Part shown: one piece after another, positions 1 to 7,049 of the stretch | Layout: each line of letters opens with the position of its first letter | How positions within the stretch are numbered: the first letter of the stretch is position 1 | Assembly: GCA_030597865.1 (NCBI GenBank) | Contig: JAUVQZ010000034.1 | Coordinates: 1 to 16,748, forward strand | Origin: Pseudomonadota bacterium | GTDB taxonomy: Bacteria > Desulfobacterota > Desulfobulbia > Desulfobulbales > SURF-16 | Direction: 5' to 3' | DNA: 16,748 nt | Notes under the pieces: model-generated | Database searches by the model: none | The model's input: the letters and a program-made list of their open reading frames with translations, nothing else | What the model was told of the DNA's origin: nothing | Made by a program: the position numbers and the translations under genes

Positions 1-1
1 C

Positions 2-1879
2 CCCCTGCGCCTGGGCCAGGTCCTTATCAATCTGGCCAATAATGCCGTCAAGTTCACCAACCAGGGCAGGATCACCATCAGGGTCGATCAGGTTCATCGT
101 AACTCAGAGAGGGTGGAGCTGCGCTTTGCGGTGAGCGATAGCGGCATTGGCATCAGCGAAGAGGCCCTGGCCACCCTCTTTCAGGCCTTTAACCAGGCCG
201 ATGCCTCCACCACCAGGAGGTATGGCGGCACGGGCCTGGGCCTGACCATCTGCAAACGGCTTGTCGAGCTCATGGGCGGTGATATCCAGGTGGAAAGTGA
301 GCTGGGCAGGGGGTCAACCTTTTCCTTTAACACGGTCTTTGGCCTGGGGGCTGAAAAAGAGGCCCCCGCCTATGAGATCCCGGCTGCTCTCAAGGGCATG
401 CCGGTCCTGGTGGTTGACGATGAGACCATGGTCCAGGAGTTTCTGCGCCTCAACCTGGAATCCTTTGGTTTCAAGGTCACCTGCCTGGCCTCCGGGGAAG
501 AGGCCCTGGTTGAGCTGAGGGAGGCGGACCAGCAGGGCAGACCCTATGGCCTGATCCTGGTTGACTGGCAGATGCCCGGCATGGATGGCGTCGAGACCTG
601 CAGGCAGGTCCAGGCCAGCAGCCATCTCTCCCAGACCCCGGCCATGATCATGGTCACCGGCCACGGCCGCCAGGAGGTGGTGCAACAGATTGATGAGCTC
701 GGCATTGATGGCTATCTCTTTAAGCCCGTGTCCCGCCTGCCCCTCTACGATACGATCATGGCCGCCCTGGGCCAGGAGGGCCCTGGAGGAATTGCCCGGG
801 CACCGGCCAGCAGCTCCCTCGCCGACATCAGCGGGGCCCGCATCCTGGTGGCCGAGGACAACGAGGTCAACCAGCAGGTGGCCAAGGAGATGCTGGAGGG
901 CTGGCAACTGCAGGTCACTGTGGCCAATAATGGCCGGGAGGCGGTGGAGATGGTCAGCAACTCCCCTTTTGACCTGGTCTTCATGGATATCCAGATGCCG
1001 GAGATGGATGGCCTCACCGCCTGCCAGGAGATCCGCAGTCGTGAGACAGGTGCCACCCAAATGACCATCATCGCCATGACCGCCCATGCCATGGTGGGTG
1101 ACCGGGAGAAGAGCCTGGCCGCTGGCATGGATGACCACATCACCAAACCCCTGGACCCGGAGGAGCTGCAGGCCATCCTGTTGAAGTGGATCAGGCCGGT
1201 CTCCAGAGAGACTCCAGCCCACCTTGTCAGGCCAAAGCCGGCTGGCCAGGTCGAGCCCACCCTGCCGGAACTGCCAGGCATCGACGTCGAGGATGGACTG
1301 AGAAGAATGGCCGGCAATGTCGGAACCTACAGGAGGATTCTCCTGAAATTTGCGGAAAATCAGGCCAGCGCCGCCAGGGATATCCAGCAGGCCCTGGATG
1401 ATGATGACCAGGAGAGGGCTTTGCTCCTAGCCCATACCGTCAAGGGGGTGGCGGCAAATATCAGCGCCAAGGAGCTCCAGCAGGCGGGCCTGGAGCTGGA
1501 GGCGGCTATCAAGGAGGGCGGTGAGGATGTCAGAGGGCTGCTCAGGGTAGTGGACGAGGAGCTTAACCAGGTTCTTACGGTCATTGCCGGGTTGGCCGAG
1601 GATGGGGAAAAGGGGGATTCGCAGGGGACCCTGTCGGGCCCAGAACACCTTGTCCCCCTCTTTCAGGAGCTGCTCAGCCTCTTGGAGGACAACGATACCG
1701 CGGCAAACCTCTGCCTGGAGAATATCATGGAAAAGATGCCAGGTGTGGAGAGGCGTGGGCAGCTGGCAAAGCTTGGCAAATCCATTGGCGACTATGATTT
1801 TGACGCGGCCCTGGAGCAGAGCCATGAGCTCCTTGCGGCCCTGCACCTTTTATTACCAGGAGAGCACCATGACAGCTAA
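2..1879 (+). CDS. Hybrid sensor histidine kinase, HATPase-REC-REC-HPt (5' end outside window)
   Basis: This is the C-terminal part of a multi-step phosphorelay kinase. The frame is open from base 2, so the GTG at 113 is internal and the sensor and HisKA parts lie upstream. 625 residues are visible. In fragment numbering, residues 1-20 hold the ATPase N-box (LINLANNAVKF). The G1 box is DSGIGI near 46 and the G2 box GGTGLGL near 75-81. Two receiver domains follow: REC1 with phospho-acceptor D188 (VDWQMPGMDG) and KP pair (LFKPVS), and REC2 with D329 (MDIQMPEMDG) and TKPLD. An HPt domain carries H478 (AHTVKG). The last ~100 residues are helical and form the extension often seen after HPt in BarA/ArcB-like kinases. 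Family knowledge: phosphate passes His-Asp-His-Asp to a final regulator. The stop overlaps the next kinase gene by 11 nt, so the two are probably co-translated and may signal to each other. The stimulus cannot be told because the sensor part is missing. Confidence 0.93.
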   Translation, partial: PLRLGQVLINLANNAVKFTNQGRITIRVDQVHRNSERVELRFAVSDSGIGISEEALATLFQAFNQADASTTRRYGGTGLGLTICKRLVELMGGDIQVESELGRGSTFSFNTVFGLGAEKEAPAYEIPAALKGMPVLVVDDETMVQEFLRLNLESFGFKVTCLASGEEALVELREADQQGRPYGLILVDWQMPGMDGVETCRQVQASSHLSQTPAMIMVTGHGRQEVVQQIDELGIDGYLFKPVSRLPLYDTIMAALGQEGPGGIARAPASSSLADISGARILVAEDNEVNQQVAKEMLEGWQLQVTVANNGREAVEMVSNSPFDLVFMDIQMPEMDGLTACQEIRSRETGATQMTIIAMTAHAMVGDREKSLAAGMDDHITKPLDPEELQAILLKWIRPVSRETPAHLVRPKPAGQVEPTLPELPGIDVEDGLRRMAGNVGTYRRILLKFAENQASAARDIQQALDDDDQERALLLAHTVKGVAANISAKELQQAGLELEAAIKEGGEDVRGLLRVVDEELNQVLTVIAGLAEDGEKGDSQGTLSGPEHLVPLFQELLSLLEDNDTAANLCLENIMEKMPGVERRGQLAKLGKSIGDYDFDAALEQSHELLAALHLLLPGEHHDS

Positions 1880-3419
1880 GCAGGAGAGGCAGACCATACT
1901 GGTGGTGGATGATGCCCCGGAAAACATTGACGTCCTCAGCGGTATCCTGGCTGCCGACTATAAGATCAAGGCCGCCATCAACGGTGAAAAGGCCCTGAAG
2001 GTGGCGGCCATTGAACCGCTGCCGGACCTGATCCTCCTCGATATCATGATGCCGGATATGGACGGTTACGAGGTCTGCCAGCGGCTGAAGGCCAGTGACA
2101 AGACCAGGGACATACCGGTGATCTTTGTCACGGCCATGGGCGAGGTTGAAAACGAGGAGAAGGGCTTTGCCCTTGGTGGGGTGGATTATATCACCAAGCC
2201 CGTCCAACCCTCCCTGGTCAAGGCCAGGGTCAAGACCCATATTGAGCTGAAGCAGGCCAGGGAGGAGCTCCAGCAGCAAAATGCCATCCTCCAGGAAAAC
2301 ATCAAGCTGCGCGATGATGTGGAGCGGATGACCAACCATGACCTGAAGGGCCCCCTAAACGCCGTGCTGAATGTGCCGCAGCTCATGATCAAGACCAAAA
2401 AGCTCGATGATGAACAGGTGGGCATGCTGAAGATGGTGGAGGAGGCCGGCTTCCGGATGCTTGACATCATCAACAGCTCCCTGGATCTCTACAAGATAGA
2501 GACAGGCCGGTACCAGCTGGCCCCGGTGCCGGTGGACATCCTGGAGATCGTCAAGCAGATCCATGGCGAGACCAGGGAGCTGGTGCAGACCAAGAATTTG
2601 ACCATCCAGATTACCGTTAACGGTAGAGGGGAGAGCAAGGGTGATACCTTCATGGTGAGGGGAGAGAAGATGCTCTGCCACTCCATGCTGGCCAACCTCA
2701 TCAAGAATGCGGTGGAGGCCTCCCCCAATAATGAAGTCATCCGGATCAGTCTGGACGACAGGGAGGAAGGCGGCCAGGTAACCATTCACAATAAGGGTAT
2801 GGTCCCGGGGGAGATCGCTGACCGCTTTTTTGAAAAATATGCCACCTCTGGCAAGGAGGGGGGCACCGGCCTGGGGACCTACACGGCCAAACTCATGGCA
2901 GAGACATTGGGGGGGAGTATCAATTACGAGTCCTTTAAAAAGCTTGGTACCGTTATCAATGTTACCCTGCCCAAGGTTGGTCGGCCTGCCACAGCTGAGA
3001 GGGCGGTGCCAAAGGCGGCCAGCGTCATCAATGACCTGCGCGTTCTCATTGTTGATGATTATATCCCCATGCGCCAGACCATTAAGGCTATCCTCCGGCA
3101 GGTGGGCATTGTCGAAATCTTTGGGGCCAGCGACGGCTCAGATGCCCTGCAGATTATTGACGAGGAACCCATGGATCTCATTATCTCCGATCTCAACATG
3201 CCCAGGGTCAACGGCTTTGAACTGCTGCGCAATATCCGCTCAAACCCTGCCTGGCAGGAATTGCCCTTTATCCTGGTAACCGGCGACGCCTCCCAGGACA
3301 CCGTGGTCCTGGCCGCCTCCACCAAGGTCAGCGGTTTTATCATCAAGCCCTTTTCTGCCGATCTTCTGATCAGGAAGGTGGAAAACGTCCTTGGCCTACG
3401 CCTGAAGGATCAGGTCTAG
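1869..3419 (+). CDS. REC-HisKA-HATPase-REC hybrid histidine kinase
   Basis: This is a 516-residue cytoplasmic kinase with no membrane segment. The open frame extends upstream, but ATG 1869 is chosen because AGGAGA sits about 6 nt before it, the receiver domain begins directly after it, and it overlaps the preceding stop by 11 nt. Domains in order: REC1 (D14, D15, phospho-acceptor D58, T88, K110); a helical, Gln/Glu-rich linker at 125-150; a HisKA-like H-box with H157 (NHDLKGPLN); HATPase with N-box around N276-N280 and G2 box GGTGLGTY (331-338); and REC2 (D396, D397, acceptor D441, T471, K493). The G1 box reads HNKGMVP (307-313), so the usual Asp of DxGxG is Asn308; I recall this as a recurring variant among soluble REC-kinases. 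A REC at both ends and no input domain suggest it is driven by phosphorylation from a partner, plausibly the upstream HPt protein (inference). Confidence 0.93.
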   Translation: MTAKQERQTILVVDDAPENIDVLSGILAADYKIKAAINGEKALKVAAIEPLPDLILLDIMMPDMDGYEVCQRLKASDKTRDIPVIFVTAMGEVENEEKGFALGGVDYITKPVQPSLVKARVKTHIELKQAREELQQQNAILQENIKLRDDVERMTNHDLKGPLNAVLNVPQLMIKTKKLDDEQVGMLKMVEEAGFRMLDIINSSLDLYKIETGRYQLAPVPVDILEIVKQIHGETRELVQTKNLTIQITVNGRGESKGDTFMVRGEKMLCHSMLANLIKNAVEASPNNEVIRISLDDREEGGQVTIHNKGMVPGEIADRFFEKYATSGKEGGTGLGTYTAKLMAETLGGSINYESFKKLGTVINVTLPKVGRPATAERAVPKAASVINDLRVLIVDDYIPMRQTIKAILRQVGIVEIFGASDGSDALQIIDEEPMDLIISDLNMPRVNGFELLRNIRSNPAWQELPFILVTGDASQDTVVLAASTKVSGFIIKPFSADLLIRKVENVLGLRLKDQV

Positions 3420-3488
3420 GAGGGACCGCCATCATGACCTGCCTGGCCACCCAGGGCTTGCCTGGAGCAGCAGGAAGGCGTCCTAATT

Positions 3489-4640
3489 TTAGCTGATGTC
3501 GGTAAATGTTTGAAATGGTTCTATTTTTTTGCTGTGGATATCAGCCAGCAGCTCTTGGGGGGAGAGCAGAAACTCTTCAGCCAGATGCTGGGGATCGAAA
3601 AACTCCTTGTTAAAGGAGGGGATCAGGTTGAGCTGCTCCCAACGGGTCAGGTAATACTGGATAAGATCAGGTATTTGTCCGTATACCGTTTGTACAGGAA
3701 AGGGATCGACAAAGCTTGAGTTACGGAGCTTTGCAGAGGAGAGAATCTGGGTCTGGTAAAAGGAGCTGAGGAACATGAGCTCCTGGGGCAGGCGGGCGTC
3801 AATGCCCATTTTTATCAACAGCCTCAGGAATTGCTGGATGCAGCGGGCCCCGAACCGGGCCAGGGGCAGGGGCAGGTAGATGGCCCTGGGTCTTTTGAGG
3901 CCAAGGATGTCACGGATGGTCAGGATCAATCTGCCCAGGGCCACCGGCTCCGGATCAATAAAATGAAAGGTCTGGCCCCCGAACTCCTGACGCCTGTCAA
4001 TAATATGGCGGATGAAATAGGGCACCTTCCTGGCATTGGTGTAGGAGTGGCATATCCCTTTCTTGGTAAAGAGCAGGGGCATGGACTGATCGGCAATGGC
4101 AAAGAGCAGGCGGTGAAAGCCCTGGATCTTGTGGTCGTGCTGACCATAGACAATGGCCAGGCGAACGATGGTGTAATCAAGCCCCTCTGTCTCCTTAAGA
4201 TGCTGGAGGGTGAGCTCGCCCATCAACTTGGACTTGGCATAGTTGCCAAGTCCGGCAGACAGGGGCAGGTGCTCCTCCTCGCTGAGGTTGACGCCGTCTG
4301 GCAGCACGGCGGCCGAGCTGATAAAGATATAGGGAATGCCCAGGGCCGCGGCCACCTTGGCCAGGTTGATGGAGCCGAGATAGTTAATCTCAAAGGAGAG
4401 CTTGGGATCGCTGTCCAGGGAGGCAATGGCGGAATTAACAATAAAATCAGGACGGTAGCTCTTAAAATAGGCCTCTATATCCCTAGGATCCCTGATGCTG
4501 AGTTTCTTGCTGTTGGGGGCCAGGATGTCGTAGCCCAACTTCTTCTTAAAATAATAGTCGATGCCGCCGCCCACCAGGCCGGAACCGCCGATGATCACGC
4601 CAAATTTTTTCTTGTTTGGGAAACCCGTACCGTCTGTCAC
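3489..4640 (-). CDS. NAD(P)-dependent epimerase/dehydratase-like (extended SDR) protein
   Basis: This 383-residue protein begins with a Rossmann nucleotide-binding loop, GGSGLVGGG (18-26). The NSAIAS segment near 69-74 matches the usual end of beta-4. SSAAV (108-112) supplies the catalytic Ser, and Y134-AKS-K138 is the YxxxK pair. Together these define the extended short-chain dehydrogenase/UDP-sugar epimerase fold. The C-terminal ~130 residues (long helices, then aromatic/Pro-rich) would form the substrate lobe and match no named subgroup I recognise, so the substrate (nucleotide sugar, sterol-like or other) is unknown. It starts at GTG 4640 with a purine-rich GGAGAGGGGAG about 9 nt upstream. 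It lies downstream of tetR in the same direction, but 327 nt of non-coding DNA separate them, so co-transcription is doubtful. It converges on the kinase operon with 69 nt between stops and no obvious terminator there. Confidence 0.85.
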   Translation of the reverse strand: MTDGTGFPNKKKFGVIIGGSGLVGGGIDYYFKKKLGYDILAPNSKKLSIRDPRDIEAYFKSYRPDFIVNSAIASLDSDPKLSFEINYLGSINLAKVAAALGIPYIFISSAAVLPDGVNLSEEEHLPLSAGLGNYAKSKLMGELTLQHLKETEGLDYTIVRLAIVYGQHDHKIQGFHRLLFAIADQSMPLLFTKKGICHSYTNARKVPYFIRHIIDRRQEFGGQTFHFIDPEPVALGRLILTIRDILGLKRPRAIYLPLPLARFGARCIQQFLRLLIKMGIDARLPQELMFLSSFYQTQILSSAKLRNSSFVDPFPVQTVYGQIPDLIQYYLTRWEQLNLIPSFNKEFFDPQHLAEEFLLSPQELLADIHSKKIEPFQTFTDIS

Positions 4641-4786
4641 AACCTCACACTCCCCTCTCCTTAAATAAAGTACCTCATTTCTAGTAGAGTACGATTCGCA
4701 CGCATGGGAGTCAAGATGATCCCGTGATGAATTGGGGTGGGATACGCCGCTCCCCCATGGGCAAACGTCTTCCGGGGGAAGATGGA

Positions 4787-4817
4787 GTTTTAGGGGGCTG
4801 ATCAGCCCCTGACCATG
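4787..4817. repeat. Perfect 16-bp palindrome nested in a second inverted repeat
   Basis: GGGGCTGATCAGCCCC at 4794-4809 is its own reverse complement. It is flanked by TTTTAGG (from about 4788) and CCTAAAA (to about 4816), a 7-bp inverted repeat, so the whole could fold as a two-tier hairpin. No T-run follows on either strand, so it is not a classic intrinsic terminator. It could be an mRNA processing or stabilising hairpin, an operator, or a decayed repeat element; the sequence does not decide. Confidence 0.5.
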
Positions 4818-4876
4818 GGCCTAAAAGAGGGGGGGGAACGAGTCTAGGTCACTCCGGCTATTGCTGCCGATATTTA

Positions 4877-4967
4877 TTAGGGTTGTACCGCATTGTCCAG
4901 CATGCCCTGGCCGAGGACGGCCAGGGCGGTGGCCACCCAGCGACATCGTCAGGGGCGGGGATCGTTC
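4877..4967 (-). pseudogene. Frameshifted remnant of an SPFH/band-7 protein C-terminus
   Basis: On the minus strand this reads I-P-A-P-D-D-V-A-G, then, after a 4-nt deletion, V-A-T-A-L-A-V-L-G-Q-G ... V-Q-P and a double stop (TAA TAA at 4877-4879 and 4874-4876). It lines up with the intact SPFH tail at 16177-16280 (IIPSNLGDVAG, VATAMSVLGQG, TVQL). On the plus strand 16 bases are identical (4903-4918 versus 16206-16221), the next 18 match at 14, and GCGACATCG matches after a 4-nt gap. The similarity runs to the same stop position. Only about 30 codons remain and there is no start, so it is a non-functional fragment. Its 5' edge lies 2 nt beyond the tetR stop. Confidence 0.65.
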
Positions 4968-5555
4968 TTACTCCTGGCCAAAAAGCTGGAGCAGGGTGCG
5001 GCCTATCTCCTCCAGGGCCTCTCTGGGATAGTTGGCCACGGCCAGGACCATAATGCCGGAGGTTGCCGCAGAGATGGCTCCAGCCACTGCCTGGCAGGCA
5101 AAATCCCGGGGCAGCTCCCCCTCCTTAACTCCTCTCTGTAAACGGGCCTGGATCATGTCCCGCTCCCTATGAAAGAGGGCAGAGGCCATGTCCTTGGTCT
5201 GCTGATCGTGCTGGCCGCCCTCCAGCACGGAGAGGATCATCAGGCAGCCGCCCGGTGTTTCCTCGTTAAAGTGCATGTCGATAACGGCATTTATCCAGCT
5301 GGCCATGGCCTGTCGGCAGGTTGGCGCCCCTTGCAGGGTTGTGGCCAGCATCTCCTCCACCTGGAGGCCGTAAAGGGCCAGGGTCTTTTGAAAGATGCTG
5401 CGCTTATTGCCAAAGGTGTTGTAAATGCTGGTGCGCTTGAGGCCGGTGGCCTGCTCAAGATCCTGTAGGGAGGTGGCGCTATAGCCCTTCTCCCAGAAGA
5501 GATGCATGGCCGCGTCCAGGGCCTCATCCTCGTCAAACTGTTTAGCTCTCCCCAT
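4968..5555 (-). CDS. TetR/AcrR-family transcriptional regulator
   Basis: This 195-residue protein has a typical TetR N-terminus. Helix 1 spans about residues 9-23, and the helix-turn-helix lies around 28-47 (TSLQDLEQATGLKRTSIYNTF), ending in the conserved YNTFGNK that enters helix 4. The C-terminal ~140 residues form the variable ligand and dimer domain; GGCLMILSVLEGG resembles the core of common TetR C-terminal families. Length is normal for the family. The ATG at 5555 is preceded by GGGTGGAAA, an acceptable ribosome site. It is divergent from the cytochrome gene, and an 18-bp near-palindrome lies between them, so it probably represses itself and/or the cytochrome gene (inference from layout). 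The ligand is unknown. An SPFH-tail remnant begins right after its stop. Confidence 0.92.
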   Translation of the reverse strand: MGRAKQFDEDEALDAAMHLFWEKGYSATSLQDLEQATGLKRTSIYNTFGNKRSIFQKTLALYGLQVEEMLATTLQGAPTCRQAMASWINAVIDMHFNEETPGGCLMILSVLEGGQHDQQTKDMASALFHRERDMIQARLQRGVKEGELPRDFACQAVAGAISAATSGIMVLAVANYPREALEEIGRTLLQLFGQE

Positions 5556-5573
5556 TTTCCACCCTGTCTTTTT

Positions 5574-5585
5574 TACCGATCGTTA
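5574..5585. promoter_or_regulatory. Imperfect 12-bp palindrome in the tetR leader
   Basis: TACCGATCGTTA is 10/12 self-complementary around a central CGATCG. It lies about 20 nt upstream of the tetR start. Its sequence does not resemble the stronger palindrome at 5623-5640, so it may be chance. It is noted only as a candidate second protein-binding site. Confidence 0.2.
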
Positions 5586-5593
5586 CAAAAAAC

Positions 5594-5621
5594 TTGACCC
5601 CATGGCCTGGGAGGTTATCTT
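5594..5621 (+). promoter_or_regulatory. Sigma70-like promoter for the cytochrome gene
   Basis: TTGACC (5594-5599) and TATCTT (5616-5621) are separated by 16 nt, matching the consensus at 5/6 and 4/6. Initiation would fall at about 5628-5630, giving a leader of about 75 nt before the ATG at 5704. The predicted start site lies inside the palindrome at 5623-5640, an arrangement suited to repression. Confidence 0.5.
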
Positions 5622-5622
5622 A

Positions 5623-5640
5623 TTGTACTGATTAGTACAA
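5623..5640. promoter_or_regulatory. Candidate TetR operator, 18-bp near-perfect palindrome
   Basis: TTGTACTGATTAGTACAA has arms that match at 8 of 9 positions. TetR-family dimers commonly bind palindromes of this size located between the regulator and a divergent target. It sits 68 nt from the tetR start and overlaps the predicted start site of the cytochrome promoter. Its AT-rich flanks could also include the tetR promoter. Recognition by the neighbouring TetR is inferred from position only. Confidence 0.6.
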
Positions 5641-5703
5641 ATATTATTTTTTGTCGTCCCATGGGCCAGGGGGCATTATAGGGCGGCAGGCAAGGAGGTG
5701 GCC

Positions 5704-6102
5704 ATGAAGCATGGAATGATTGCACTGGTTGTTTTGTTGTTGGTGGGGCTAGCCATTCAGGCCCATGCCCGTCCTGAAAGCCGTTATGATGAGACGACCA
5801 AGACATGCCGGGTCATTGGCGACGGCCCCCTGGAATGGGAGAGCCGCGCCTGGGGCCAAGGCGGCAAGGTGTTCAAGGGTTTATGCCAGGGCTGCCATTC
5901 CCGCGACAATGATAAGGGAGCCCCCTTTCTCTGGGTGGAGTCAAAAACCTCCAAGGCCTGGAACCGGGTATTCAGCCAAAAATACCCGCAATGCGCCAAG
6001 GATGGCTCCTGGCAGAGTATGACCATGGATGAGCAGCTCATGGTCAACGATTACCTCTACCGCTGGGCCAAGAATAGCGCTGATATTAACGACAACTGTT
6101 GA
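5704..6102 (+). CDS. Exported monoheme c-type cytochrome
   Basis: This 132-residue protein has a signal peptide: a short basic start (MKHG), a hydrophobic core at about 5-20, and an AHA cleavage site after residue 22. One heme-binding motif CQGCH (61-65) supplies His65 as the proximal ligand. M106 or M108 in the downstream SMTM segment could be the distal ligand. Three other cysteines (35, 97, 132) could form a disulfide. ATG 5704 is preferred over GTG 5698 because AAGGAGG (5692-5698) lies 5 nt upstream of it and would overlap the GTG. It would act as a periplasmic single-electron carrier after Ccm/Ccs heme attachment. I recall similar small proteins with a W-G..VFKGLCQGCH core from sulfate-reducing bacteria, but no specific role is established. 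It is transcribed alone, with its own promoter and operator and a strong terminator after the stop. Confidence 0.88.
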   Translation: MKHGMIALVVLLLVGLAIQAHARPESRYDETTKTCRVIGDGPLEWESRAWGQGGKVFKGLCQGCHSRDNDKGAPFLWVESKTSKAWNRVFSQKYPQCAKDGSWQSMTMDEQLMVNDYLYRWAKNSADINDNC

Positions 6103-6138
6103 CGTTAATATAATCTCCCGGGCCGGGAGAAAAGATAA

Positions 6139-6180
6139 AAAAAGGTGGTTGGCAGGGTATCCTTGCCAACCGCCTTTTTC
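6139..6180. terminator. Strong bidirectional intrinsic terminator
   Basis: An 18-bp GC-rich stem (6139-6156 with 6161-6179, one T-G pair and one bulged base) closes a GTAT loop. It is followed by TTTTT on the plus strand and by a T-run (from the A-run at 6137-6143) on the minus strand. It ends the cytochrome transcript. On the other strand it overlaps the stop codon of the convergent gene ending at 6179, so it serves both. Confidence 0.9.
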
Positions 6181-6928
6181 ATTTTGAAGGGTGGGGGGTC
6201 GGCGGCAAGGATTCGACAATATCTTCAAAGCCATCTGCAAAATAAGGGCTAAAGAGATAACGGATCTCCCCAAGCCTGTCCTTGATCACAAAGGGCAGGG
6301 CCTTGGCAAACATATCCAGGAGGATGATGGCATTTACGGACGAGTCGGTTTTAAAGGCGCTGCGCAGCCTCTTGGAGATCTCGGTATTGACCTGCTGTAG
6401 GTTCTGGTAGATCGTTGTGAGGCCGGAGAGGTTGGGGTCGTCTTTTTTATTCTCTTTCCGGCGAAAATACTGGGCCAGAAGATACATACCCGTCACCCGG
6501 AAAATGGTTTCCTCCTCCGTGGCAAGGGGCAGATGAAAACAGGCCATGGGTTTAAAAAACTGGGTGTGGGGGCAACCGCTTGTTGCAAAGAGAAGGCCCA
6601 GTAACGAACTGATGGCCCGCTGGGCAGTGGTTCGCTGGGACACCGTTCGTTCTTTACTGATAATGGTCACCTCCACCTCGTCAAAGGAGACAATTTCCTC
6701 AAAACGGCTGACGATATCAACAAGGCTTGTTGCCACAGGGCAATGGGGGCTGCTGGCTGGATCAAGGGGGCAGTGGGGGCATTGATAAACGTCGAGCCTG
6801 GTCCACTCCGGCAGTTCTCCGGACGGCTGGTCGATGTTTTCCAGGGTCTGGTCATCAAGGCGCAGATCAATAAGTTCACGGCGCTCCTGATCCAATGTGA
6901 AGCAATATTGAAACTCTATTTTTCCCAT
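6179..6928 (-). CDS. Conserved uncharacterised protein with Cys-Pro motifs (DUF6901-like)
   Basis: This is a 249-residue soluble protein with no signal peptide or membrane segment. The N-terminal ~45 residues look like a beta-rich module. C50-P-H-C53 and C63-P follow, and then SGC119PH121 in the middle of a helical region; together C50, C53, C63, C119 and nearby His could bind a metal. The C-terminal half is helical (FRVTGMYLLAQYFRRK, NAIILLDMFAKALPF). I recall a proteobacterial family with the same HCP(L), SGCPH and MYLLAQYFR landmarks, which I believe is catalogued as DUF6901; no function is known. The start at ATG 6928 gives the expected N-terminus, but there is only a weak ribosome site. 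A TACAAT at 6939-6944 on the coding strand could be a -10 placing the transcript start almost at the ATG. It is transcribed alone. Confidence 0.8.
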   Translation of the reverse strand: MGKIEFQYCFTLDQERRELIDLRLDDQTLENIDQPSGELPEWTRLDVYQCPHCPLDPASSPHCPVATSLVDIVSRFEEIVSFDEVEVTIISKERTVSQRTTAQRAISSLLGLLFATSGCPHTQFFKPMACFHLPLATEEETIFRVTGMYLLAQYFRRKENKKDDPNLSGLTTIYQNLQQVNTEISKRLRSAFKTDSSVNAIILLDMFAKALPFVIKDRLGEIRYLFSPYFADGFEDIVESLPPTPHPSK

Positions 6929-7049
6929 CCTGAGACCTATTGTATGACATGGGGTGTCCTTAGGGGCTGCCGTCTCTATCTGCCATCGTATTGTGTCATA
7001 TTTTTCGGGCCTTGCCCATGGCTAGGGTGAATTTTTTAGGGGGCCTGCC

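Larger units (their letters stand above)
4641..4967. other. Gap between epimerase and tetR: hairpins plus a gene remnant
   Basis: This 327-nt stretch has no intact gene. From left to right it holds the purine-rich ribosome site of the epimerase (to about 4660), an AT-richer patch at 4663-4695 that could hold its promoter (no clear -35/-10 pair), a small hairpin TCTTCC-ggg-GGAAGA at 4768-4782, the 16-bp palindrome at 4794-4809, and a frameshifted remnant of an SPFH-protein tail at 4877-4967 that abuts the tetR stop codon. Confidence 0.7.

Noticed and set aside
314..1222. 302-codon open frame on the minus strand opposite the first hybrid kinase
   Set aside because: It lies entirely within a kinase frame with clear motifs; its product is His/Gly/Leu-rich with no domain, as expected of the complement of GC-rich coding sequence.
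1584..1868. Upstream extension of the second kinase frame to 1584
   Set aside because: It overlaps the conserved end of the first kinase; the ribosome site and receiver-domain start favour 1869.
3420..3488. Terminator between the kinase operon and the convergent epimerase
   Set aside because: No stem followed by a T-run is visible in the 69 nt.
3831..4664. 277-codon open frame on the plus strand opposite the epimerase
   Set aside because: The minus strand carries clear Rossmann and YxxxK motifs; the plus-strand product is low-complexity and has no recognisable family.
7000..7049. GGGC-aag-GCCC hairpin after the SprT/DUF2786 gene as a terminator
   Set aside because: The stem is only 4 bp and is followed by A-rich rather than T-rich sequence on the relevant strand.
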